This document shows, piece by piece, positions 11,031 through 20,229 of a DNA stretch of 64,000 bases. The position numbers were made by a program, and so were the translations under genes. The stretch is from Bromus sterilis. Taxonomy: Eukaryota; Streptophyta; Magnoliopsida; Poales; Poaceae. The stretch is taken from the NCBI GenBank assembly GCA_950022295.1, contig OX465599.1:277533501-277597500 (forward strand). Direction: 5' to 3'. The stretch's first letter is position 1. Every line of letters begins with the position of its first letter. The notes beneath the pieces are model-generated. The model was given only the letters and a program-made list of their open reading frames with translations, did not search any database and had not been told where the DNA came from.

Positions 11031-12102
11031 TTTTTTATTCTTAACCATCACGTTCACTTTCAGTGGAGTAGTCAGTCTTGAAGAGTTCTTCCCATGGCCG
11101 CCGGCATCCACAATTGTAAGCTCGCCTCTAGAAGGCATCCATCTAGGCACACATTTTTCGGGATTTTCTGTTGAAAACATATGAGTAAAATACTTAGTAA
11201 TGTGGTATAGTTAATCTTAGGGCAAAAGATTTCTGAAAATGATGAAGTACTGACAGAACAGTAAAAAATCTCACCATGATATAGTTTGATACATATACCG
11301 GCAACAACTCAAGAACAAATGGAACATATGGAGTATAAGATTTGCTTGCAAAGCCAGTTACATCTTCAAGAAAGGAGATGTAATCATCTTGTTCATCCAT
11401 GGTTAGCTCCTCAACCCCACCATTATAGAAAGCATTATCAAATATCTTGCGTACATCCATCGGAGCATAGAGATAAACTGGCAATTATAACAAAGTTGTC
11501 AACTTGGGAAGCAAAGAAATAAGGAAAGGAAACAAGTAAAATTTGGTTAAGAAACTCACGTTGAGATAGAACCAGCTTCTTGTCGTCCACTAGCATCCAA
11601 ATATCCTTATTTTTAAATACATCTCGGCGAGGTCCAAGATCAAAGGTTATTTGCATACCCTCTTGTAATGCATATGCCTTTCACAATGCATGCCAATTTG
11701 GACAAGCAAAATAAGTGCACCAACATTTATTAGTGACAGCAATGCTCAAAGTTATACCATGTTTCGTCGTCTTTAGTTTGACTTCCTTTGTTTCATTCTC
11801 TTGCCAATCATTGAATTTAACAAAGTCACATACTTGGCGTCTTGCATAGCATGGGATGCGCTAGTTGATTATAAAAAAATTACACGTCAAAACAAAAATT
11901 TAAGTGTGAAGCATGCTTAAATAAGAAGGATGATGTCGACACAGAAGTTGTATATATATACCGTTATTTTAATGAAGTCACGCCTAAGCGTGAGGGAGAA
12001 ATATCTTTCTTCATCCCCATCCAACTTTGGATACCTGCTGTCGCACCGACCCGAGTTATCATCACAATAGGGGCACTGGACGAGTTGTTCATCGTCAGCC
12101 AT
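11031..12102 (-). pseudogene. Broken multi-exon CACTA-associated gene of unknown function
   Basis: Exon 1 starts at ATG 12102 and ends at a GT donor (exon 11962-12102). It encodes two CXXC-like pairs near the N-terminus (residues about 9-20, zinc-ribbon-like) and an RRDFIKIT segment. Exon 2 (11560-11860) follows an AG acceptor and continues in frame, encoding VKFNDWQENETKEVK and LGPRRDVFKNKDIW; it contains an in-frame TGA just after a PNWHAL segment. Exon 3 (11275-11477) encodes PMDVRKIFDNAF and an acidic DEQDDYISFLED. A likely fourth exon (about 11031-11167) encodes EKCVPRWMPSRGELTIVDAG and ends at TAA. I recognise this as a recurrent conserved hypothetical protein of Triticeae CACTA elements; I cannot name its biochemical role. 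The stop makes this copy non-functional. Confidence 0.6.
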
Positions 12103-12730
12103 TTTCTGTGTTCATATATAAAGATTAGTTCGGTGTCTTCGTCGGCGTCGTCTTGAGCAAAATGGCGAGATGGGAACGACAACTGGAAGGCGGGGGATTA
12201 TATACCAAGAGAATAGGTCTCGGTTGGTTCAAAGTTAATACACACACAAAATTATGAACTCGAATAAAAATGCAGCAATAATATTTTAAAACAAGGTTGC
12301 ATAGTGCCTCATAAGTAATACAACAGTAAACAACATGACTAATACAGTAAACAACGTCGAGTGCGGTGGAAGGTGGCCACCCAAAGAGAAGGAACCACCA
12401 CGAACTCGTAGCTCGTATGAGATCCCTGAAGAACCTTCCAGTTCCTCCATGACCCGGCGTCCAACGCCACCAAGTAGCGACGGACGTGCTCGTCCTCCTC
12501 CCTGACACGTCGGCGTACAATCCACTCGGGGGTCGGCTGTCTCCGCACCGACTGTAGCCCACGCGACCGCCACCAAAGAAGATCACTAAGCGGCGCGCCT
12601 CGGAGATCACCTCCCAGTACCAGCCCGGGGGAGCCCAGTCTCGAACATCGCCCATTCCATCAAACGGGTGCTCTCCGACGCGGCGACTACGGGGATGCGG
12701 GCCAGGCATCGTTGCCGAGAACTTATTTAA
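12103..12730 (-). other. CACTA internal region upstream of the broken gene
   Basis: 12140-12225 resembles 13540-13625 (a duplicated block containing GGCGAGATGGGAACG and GGCGGGGGATTATAT), so part of the CACTA interior is duplicated. 12360-12700 has open frames without recognisable domains. The TTATATA in the duplicated block could be a promoter element for the minus-strand gene; that is inference. Confidence 0.4.
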
Positions 12731-13113
12731 TATATGCAAAATTTTATTAACATGAACGAATGAAAAATTTATACTAGCTAACTAACAAATTAACAAAATA
12801 AGACAAAGATGAACTTACTTAATATATGCAAAATTTTATTAACATGAACGAGTGAAAAAAATTATGAACATGAACGAGTGAAAAAATTATTTAATATCTA
12901 TCTATATACTAGCTAACTATCTATATCTATTATACAAAGTATTATACACATCTATCTATCTATTAAATAATTTTTTGTCTTACAAAGTATTTTTGTCTTA
13001 CAAATTATATATTTATCTATCTATCTATCTAGCTATCTATCTATATCTATTATACATAGATTCTACTCTATCAATTATATATATATATTTTTTTTTAGCT
13101 ATGTATATCTATA

Positions 13114-13150
<37 letters not shown>

Positions 13151-13255
13151 CTATTTAACTATCAATTTTGCACAGATTCTTTTGCTCTATCTATCTATCT
13201 AGCTATATCTATTATACACAGATTCTACTCTATCAATTATATATATAGCTAGCGG
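12720..13255. repeat. AT-rich microsatellite region (TCTA)n and (AT)n
   Basis: Contains a direct repeat of AATATATGCAAAATTTTATT (about 12730 and 12820), several (ATCT)n runs near 13010-13050 and 13185-13205, and an (AT)n run near 13115-13145. No coding potential. Confidence 0.85.
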
Positions 13256-13615
13256 GCCGGCGGCAAGATCTCGACTCACCAGTGGGCGAGAGGCGCCGGC
13301 GACGTAGATCGAGGAGCGGGGCACGGCCGGCGTCGTGGAGGAATGTGGGGGCGGCGGCGGCGGTGGAGAGGAGAAAGGGGCCGGCCGGGCGCGCGGGCCG
13401 GGCGACGGCGGCGTCGGTGGAGGAAACGGGGCGGCGGAGGAACGGTGCGGCGGCGTCGGTGGAGGAACGGAGCGGCGAAGTCGTCGGCGACGGCGGGGGA
13501 GAAATCCGGCAGCCTGACGGCGTCGGTGTCGGCGTCGGCGTCGTCTTGAGCTGCTAGCCTGCAAATGGCGAGATGGGAACGGCGGGCTCGAAGGCGGGGG
13601 ATTATATATCCAGAG
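13256..13615. other. GC-rich GGC/GCC-repeat tract inside the CACTA element
   Basis: Very GC-rich (13255-13560) with repeated GGCGGCGG and GGAGGAACGG words. Open frames occur in several frames on both strands with low-complexity Arg/Gly/Pro products, as expected from composition rather than coding. Confidence 0.6.
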
Positions 13616-13860
13616 CATTGTTCCCGGTTGGTGGCATCAACCGGTACTAAAGGTGTGCATTGGTACCGGTTGATGCCAAGAACCGGGACCAATGTTCCTT
13701 TTTCAGCAGTCGAAAGGGAGGGAAACAGAGGCCATTGGTACCGGTTCGTGGCACCAACCAGAACTAAAAGGAGCATTGGTACCGGTTGGTGCCACCAACC
13801 GGAACCAAAGGCCTTGCGCCGCGGTGCGGTGGGATGTTTAGTCCGTAATTAACCACTAAA
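13616..13860. repeat. Internal cluster of CACTA subterminal-type repeats
   Basis: Repeated GGTACCGGTTGNTGCCA / CCAACCGG words in both orientations, like those at the element ends but about 3.8 kb from the nearest terminus. Either the end of a second CACTA piece or a duplicated subterminal region. Confidence 0.6.
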
Positions 13861-14369
13861 ATTAGTACCACCTCGCTAGCCGAAGTGGAGTTAGACCTGT
13901 TTATAAGCACAGATACGCGTGGACTTATCGTAGCATAACAAGTTAACTAATGGCGGTACACAGAGAAATTCATCTGTATCCGGTACTCTGTCCGGGAGAA
14001 ATTCGGACGGTCCTCGGTTGGTTGGCAAATTTGTCGAATCTGTCAACCAGACGGGGACCGTCTGAAATTCGCCATGACAGAGTACAGGATATGGAGCATT
14101 CTTCTATTGACGTCCTATAATGAAATTGCTATACTTTTTTGTTTTTGTTTTCCAAACAAAACACAAGACACAATCAAACGGTGGCTCATGAGTGCAAGCA
14201 TATCAAATGCTATTTGTTTTTGTTTTTTCTATACATTTCATATTTCTAAACTTATTTCAACCCAAGACTTTTTTTGCATTCAATATGCACCATTCAAAGC
14301 CACATACTAAAATTTCAACCCTTTCTGACTTCATTTGCTATTTTTCATGCATTTAATGATTTGTTTTGA

Positions 14370-16945
14370 GCTAAATGACCTTGAAATTAGAAAGCACTAC
14401 AACTGAACTCAGAAAAGGTTGAAACTTGGCATGGTGTCATCATTTGACCCACATAACATGTGTGCAAAAGTTGAGAGGATTATGGCAAAAACTGGATGCA
14501 CTTCGTGTACAAACTGGACCATCTCTTTCAAAGTACAAGGGTTTCAGACGAAAACTCATCTGTTACAAAGACATTTCATTTTTCTAAACTTATTTCAACC
14601 CAAGACTTTTTTTGCATTCAATATGCACCATTAAAAGCCACATACTAAATTTCAACCCGTTTTGACTTCATTTGCTATTTTTCATGCATTTAATGATTTA
14701 TTTTGAGCTAAATGACCTTGAAATTAGAAAGCACTACAACTGAACTCAGAAAAGGTTGAAACTTGGCATGGTGTCATCATTTGACCCACATAACATGTGT
14801 GCAAAAGTTGAGAGGATTACGGAAAAAACTTGATGCACTTCGTGTACAAACTGGACCATCTCTTTCAAAGACCAAGGGTTTCAGACGAAAACTCATCTGT
14901 TACAAAGACATTTCATTTGTCTAAACTTATTTCAACCCAAGACTTTTTTTGCATTCAATATGCCCCATTCAAAGCCTCATGCTAAAATTTCAACCCTTTC
15001 TGACTTCATTTGCTATTTTTCACGCATTTAATGATTTATTTTGAGCTAAATGACCTTGAAATTAGAAAAAACTACAACTGAACTCAGAAAAGGTTGAAAC
15101 TTGGCATGGTATCATCATTTGACGCACATAGCATGTGTTCAAAAGTTGAGACGGTTAAGGCAAAAGCTGGATTCACTTCGTGTACAAACTGGACCATCTC
15201 TTTCAAAGTACAAGGGTTTCAGACGAAAACTCATCTGTTACAAAGACATTTCATTTTTCTATACTTATTTCAACCCAAGACTTTTTTTGCATTCAATATG
15301 CACCATTCAAAGCCACATACTAAAATTTCAACCCTTTCTGACTTCATTTGCTATTTTTCATGCATTTAATGATTTATTTTGAGCTAAATGACCTTGAAAT
15401 TAGAAAGCACTACAACTGAACTCAGCAAAGGTTGGAACTTGGCATGGTGTCATCATTTTACCCACACAACATGTGTGCAAAAGTTGAGAGGATTACGGCA
15501 AAAACTGTATGCACTTCGTGTACAAACTGGACCATCTCTTTCAAAGTACAAGGGTTTCAGACGAAAACTCATCTGTTACAAAGACATTTCATTTTTCTAA
15601 ACTTATTTCAACCCCAGACTTTTTTTTGCATTCAATATGCACCATTCAAAGCCACATACTAAAATTTCAACCCTTTCTGACTTCATTTGCTATTTTTCAT
15701 GCATTTAATGATTTATTTTGAGCTAAATGACCTTGAAATGAGAAAGCACTACAACTGAACTCAGAAAAGGTTGAAACTTGGCATGGTGTCATCATTTGAC
15801 CCACATAACATGTGTGCAAAAGTTGAGAGGATAAAGGCAAAAACTGGATGCACTTCGTGTACAAACTGGATCATCTCTTTCAAAGTACAAGGGTTTCAGA
15901 CGAAAACTCATCTGTTACAAAGACATTTCATTTTTCTAAACTTATTTCAACCCAAGACTTTTTTGCATTCAATATGCACCATTCAAAGCCTCATGCTAAA
16001 ATTTCAACCCTTTCTGACTTCATTTTCTATTTTTCACGCATTTAATGATTTATTTTGAGCTAAATGACCTTGAAATTAGAAAGCACTACAACTGAACTCA
16101 GAAAAGGTTGAAACTTGGCATGGTATCATCATTTGACGCACATAACATGTGTGCAAAAGTTGAGATGGTTAAGGCAAAATCTGGATTCACTTCGTGTACA
16201 AACTGGACAATCTCTTTCAAAGTACAAGGGTTTCAGACGAAAACTCATCTGTTACAAAGACATTTCATTTTTCTAAACTTATTTCAACCCAAGACTTTTT
16301 TTGCATTCAATATGCACCATTCAAAGCCAAATACTAAAATTTCAACCCTTTCTGACTTCATTTGCTATTTTTCACGCATTGAATGATTTATTTTGAGCTA
16401 AATGACCTTGAAATTAGAAAGCACAACAACTGAACTCAAAAAAGGTTGAAACTTGGCATGGTGTCATCATTTGACCCACATAACATGTGTGCAAAAGATG
16501 AGAGGATTACGACAAAACTAGATACACTTCGTGTACAAACTGGACCATCTCTTTCAAAGTACAAGGGTTTCTGACGAAAACTCATCTGTTACATAGACAT
16601 TTCATTTTTCTAAACTTATTTCAACCCAAGACTTTTTTTGCATTCAATATGCACCATTCAAAGCCACATACTAAAATTTCAACCCTTTCTGACTTCATTT
16701 GCTATTTTCATGTATTTAATTATTTATTTTTAGCTAAATGACCTTGAAATTAGAAAGCACTACAACTGAACTCAGAAAAGGTTGAAACTTGGCATGGTGT
16801 CATCATTTGACCAACATAACATGTGTGCAAAAGTTGAGAGGATTACAACAAAAACTGGATGCACTTCGTGTACAAACTGGGCCATCTCTTTCAAAGTACA
16901 AGGGTTCCAGACGAAAACTCATCTGTTACAAAGACATTACAATAT
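14370..16945. repeat. 338-bp tandem repeat array in the CACTA element (about 7.5 copies)
   Basis: The landmark GAAACTTGGCATGGT recurs near 14428, 14757, 15097, 15433, 15772, 16109, 16448 and 16783, a period of about 338 bases. Units are very similar, with point differences and small length changes in a poly-T run before GCATTCAATATG. Each unit contains a frame of about 70-95 residues (with an SCTNWTISFKVQGFQTKT segment), but it is closed by stops at unit ends and is probably a by-product of the repeat. Such arrays are known in several Triticeae CACTA families. Confidence 0.93.
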
Positions 16946-16977
16946 GGACCATTACATGAATTTTCAATAAGCACTAT

Positions 16978-17100
16978 TCACTTTTTCTTCACTTGTGTTC
17001 TTTGCTTATTGCGCTGTAACCATGGATAGTCTTCATCTCTTAACAAGATGCTTGGATCAGCCTTGACTTTGAAGGGAGGAATTTCATGAAACTTTGGTGG
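16978..17100 (-). pseudogene. C-terminal exon remnant of a CACTA-associated gene
   Basis: On the minus strand a frame encodes FHEIPPFKVKADPSILLRDE followed by DYPWLQRNKQ and a Lys-rich end, closing with TGA at 16978-16980. I recognise this as the usual C-terminal end of the conserved CACTA gene of Triticeae. No matching upstream exons are found beside it; the sequence to 17280 looks like promoter/leader, so most of the gene was deleted. Confidence 0.5.
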
Positions 17101-17374
17101 TGCCGGCGACGAGATTGGCGTGGGCGATCGACGGTGGTGAAGACGGGTACGAGACGTGATAAATCGCTAAACCTAGACAAATCTTGAGGAAAACGGAGCT
17201 TGGAGGTCGACTTTGGGGAGGAGAAAGCTTAAGTAGTGTGGCTCGGGCATTTCATCGAACACATCATGTGCATTGGAGGTGAGCTAGAGCACTAGAACGC
17301 CCTCCCTTGCCCTCCTCGAAAAAACAGAGCACCAGTGGAGTGCTCTGCTCGATGGCGAGGGGTATATATAGCCA

Positions 17375-17622
17375 AATCGTTAGTCCCGGTTTGTGGCAGG
17401 AACCGGTACTAATGGAGAGCCTTTCGTCCCGGGTTGAGCCACAAACCGGGACTAGTGGTTGTGGGCCAGGAGCGAGGACCATTGGTCCCGGTTCTTGTCT
17501 GGAACCCGGACATATGCCCCCAGACGAACTTGGACGTATGACCACCATGGGTCCCGGTTCATGGCACAACCGAGACTAATGGGCTGGAGAGGCCTGAACT
17601 AAAGCCCTGTTTTCTACTAGTG
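17375..17622 (-). repeat. CACTA subterminal repeats and right terminus
   Basis: AGTCCCGGTT/AACCGGGACT words alternate in orientation and end in TTTTCTACTAGTG at 17610-17622, the inverted copy of the left terminus, followed by GAA. Confidence 0.85.
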
Positions 17623-17625
17623 GAA

Positions 17626-17815
17626 TACTAGGATTGACTGTCTCATCATAACAATCATTCCTAATTATTTCAATTATCCCAAGTGGTATTTGGAATGGGA
17701 TACATTCAGTAGGTGGCGGAGACTTCTCTATCACGGGTGTGGTAAAGCGGCCTTCCCCAAGCAGCGAACTAAGAGTGCGGTTTTCCATAAGCCTAACTAG
17801 TGAAACTAAAAACAA
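17626..17815 (-). pseudogene. gag, N-terminal part (Athila/Sabrina-like)
   Basis: A minus-strand frame from ATG 17815 runs into the CACTA insertion at 17622. It encodes about 63 gag residues (with TECIPFQIPLGIIEIIRND). The ATG lies 54 bases downstream of the PBS on the element's strand. The frame resumes at 10426 on the other side of the CACTA element. Confidence 0.65.
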
Positions 17816-17868
17816 GAAACGAAGAGATTTAATTGCAAGATATAAAGATATACCTGCAAACGCTTACT

Positions 17869-17886
17869 TCCCCGGCAACGGTGCCA
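17869..17886 (-). promoter_or_regulatory. Primer-binding site, tRNA-Asp type
   Basis: On the minus strand TGGCACCGTTGCCGGGGA is complementary to the 3' end of plant tRNA-Asp, with one mismatch (A for G at position 5). It lies 9 bases inside the 5' LTR, primes minus-strand DNA synthesis, and fixes the element's orientation. Confidence 0.85.
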
Positions 17887-17895
17887 GAAATAGCT

Positions 17896-18911
17896 TGATG
17901 TCTACGCACGCTTCTATTCTTGTAGACTATGTATGGCCTCCAAGAGCAGAGGTTTGTAGGACAGCAGCAATTTCCCTCAAGTGGATGACCTAAGGTTTAT
18001 CGAACTCAGGGAAGTAGAGGTTGAAGATGGTCTCTCTCAAGCAACCCTGCAATTAAGATACAAGAAGTCTCTTGTGTCCCCAACACACCTAATACAATGG
18101 AAAATGGTATAGGTGCACTAGTTCGGCGAAGATATGGTAAAATATGGGTGATAGGGGTGGCAAAGCAAGGTAATATAATTCTGAATATATAAGAACAGCA
18201 AGGTAGCAAGCGACAAAAGTGAGCACAAACGGTATTGCAATGGTGGAAACAAGGCCTAGGCTTCATACTTTCACTAGTGGCAACTCCCACCAACATTAAC
18301 ATAGTCTAATCACATGATATTCCTCATAAAACATGCAATGGAGACGTACTCGGAGGTCATTCCTTTGTGGTCAAGAGAGGACGAGAATTGTGTAGGGCTA
18401 CAAAAGCACACCTCAGAGTTCGTAGTTCTCATCTATGGATTTCCCAATGTCACCGCGGCCATCCAAAGAGAGTACCACAATCACCACAACATATCTAAAG
18501 GATAGTCAAAGACAAGCACCAAGAGACTCTCAATCTTCAATCCACACACAAAAGAGGAAATCACTCATGAAAATATTCTTCTAACCCATGTCCAATAGAC
18601 CGCTGTCACCATGGTCTCGGAGATTATACTAGATAAGATCAAGTGAGTACACCAATCCAATACATAGAAGAAGGGGAAACATCATGGGATCATCCTAGAT
18701 TAACATAGCCTATGATCACAATCAAGATCACATCATGGGAGAGAGAGAAGACCACATAGCTACTGGTAAAAACCTCAGCCCCGAGGAGGAACTACTCCCG
18801 CATCATGGAAGGAGGAAGCAACGTCGATGGAGATGAATCCGGGGGCACTTCCCCGTCCCGGCAGGGTGCCGGCACAGGAATTCTGGTCCCCCGAATCTTG
18901 TTGGCGATGGC
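17896..18911 (-). repeat. 5' LTR of the Athila/Sabrina-like element, proximal part
   Basis: Identical to 4006-4565 over its first 560 bases and about 99% identical over 1016 bases. It ends at ATGGC (18907-18911), the target duplication of the Tat-lineage element inserted here. The LTR resumes at 33461. Confidence 0.92.
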
Positions 18912-19927
18912 TGTCGAGGGATTGGTACCCGGGTAGGCTCACCCAAGAAAAAGCAACCTTTCAAGACACAAGGATGGACCGATTGGGCTGCAGCTGGGCC
19001 GAGCTGGGCAGGCGTACGGCCGATTGCTCCAAGGCAATCAGCCATACCGAATGCTAGCAGACGGCCCAGGCGCAACCGGTCCACCTTTTTCATCATCAAG
19101 ACAATTATCCGATTGGCCCGCAGCTGGGCCGAGGTGGGTATCAGCACAGCCGATCGCCCAGAGCAATCGACCTTGCCCGGAACCACCAGTCGGCCCAGGC
19201 GCAATTGGTACGACCTACTACCCTTGGGGAAGTTGACCCCGAGATCAGTCGCGGGTACAAGTACGAGGTCATAAATGCGCAATCCCGAGAGATCTGGGTG
19301 GCAGAGAAGCCAAGTCACATCGAAGATCTGGCAGAGATGCGGTGTCGACCTCTCCGCCGATTCCGCGGACAGGACGACAAGACCGCACCTCCTAGCTCCA
19401 CTATTCACGATCATGCCCTACGAGTCTACAGCATGGGCCGCCGCTCGTCGGGTCCGGATCACCCGGAGAGGAGCAGTCGGTGGGCCCCAGCCGATTAGAG
19501 GATGACAGCTGGGCCCAATCGGCAGTGAATTTACCGATTTACCCCGGGCTCATGCTATAAGAGCCCGGGGTACCCCTCCTGCGTGGGGGACGATCCGCTC
19601 ATTCGCCCCAATACTCACAAGTCACTCAGTTCATTCACTTCTTGTAGTTACTCCTCAGGGAAGCAGGAGAGAGCCTTGCCCACGGCGGCGCTCACCTTCC
19701 CCTGAGTAGATAGAGAAGCAGTTATTGTAGCTCGGTGCCATTGATATATAAGAGAGCAGCAGGAGTAGGGGTGTTATCTCTCCGGAGAGCCCCGAACCTG
19801 GGTACATCGTGGTGTCCGTCACCGTGTTTGTTCCCAACCCGATTCCGGCACCATCGACATCTTCTTCCTCGCGTCTTCCCCTCACTTTAGCCATCCCCAT
19901 GGCATCTGCCGTCACATATCGACGACA
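18912..19927 (+). repeat. 5' LTR of Tat-lineage copy 1
   Basis: 1016 bp. A TATAAG box at 19556-19561 is followed by a GAGCCCGGGG hairpin partner of the upstream CCCCGGGCTC. Motifs of the type CAATCGG/CCGATTG/GTCGGC recur throughout. Long open frames on both strands are compositional. Confidence 0.95.
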
Positions 19928-19929
19928 CT

Positions 19930-19947
19930 TGGCGCCCACCGTGGGGC
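19930..19947 (+). promoter_or_regulatory. Primer-binding site, tRNA-Lys type
   Basis: TGGCGCCCACCGTGGGGC, two bases inside the 5' LTR, is complementary to the 3' end of plant tRNA-Lys as I remember it. Confidence 0.8.
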
Positions 19948-20229
19948 AGACCGAGGCGTCGACTGGAGTAAAGATCTGGACGGGATTTTCCTCTGCATCA
20001 GGCGGTAGCCACGCCTCTGGCCTGATTCTTAGGCGTGGGGCAATCGATTACGTGGTGGACTACTCGGCGCGGTATGGGGCCGGGGCACCCCTGCCGCCCG
20101 GTGTGTCGCTGCAGGTGGGCAGTCATCGCCTCTTCATCAGCATCTTCTCGTGCGTCACAGGATCCGCTCTCGACCAGGGGCTGCAGTGCAGCACCCGATG
20201 AAGAGGATGGACGAGTGCACGCAGTTGTC

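Larger units (their letters stand above)
10430..17622. mobile_element. CACTA (En/Spm) DNA transposon, non-autonomous, 7.2 kb
   Basis: Termini are CACTAGTAGAAAA... and its inverted copy ...TTTTCTACTAGTG, a 13-bp perfect terminal inverted repeat, with a GAA TSD. Subterminal clusters of CCCGGTTNNTGNCANNAACCGG-type repeats lie at 10450-10640, 13615-13815 and 17375-17580; these are the usual transposase-binding regions of the superfamily. No TNP2-type transposase ORF is visible. What remains is a broken multi-exon gene (11031-12102, minus), a C-terminal exon remnant (16978-17100, minus), GC-rich and microsatellite DNA, and a large 338-bp tandem array. It inserted into gag of the Athila/Sabrina-like element. 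Confidence 0.93.

Noticed and set aside
13199..13776. Pro/Arg-rich frames in the CACTA GC-rich tract
   Set aside because: Several frames are open on both strands at once because of GGC/GCC repeats; no conserved motif.
14370..16945. CRISPR-like array
   Set aside because: Units are 338 bases of continuous near-identical sequence without short repeats and unique spacers, and the genome is eukaryotic.
17869..17886. tRNA-Asp gene
   Set aside because: Only the 18 bases complementary to the tRNA 3' end are present, next to an LTR; it is a primer-binding site, as are 19930-19947 and 61882-61893.
18803..19414. 203-codon minus-strand frame across the LTR start
   Set aside because: It spans an insertion junction between two different elements and recurs in every copy of the LTR as a by-product of composition.
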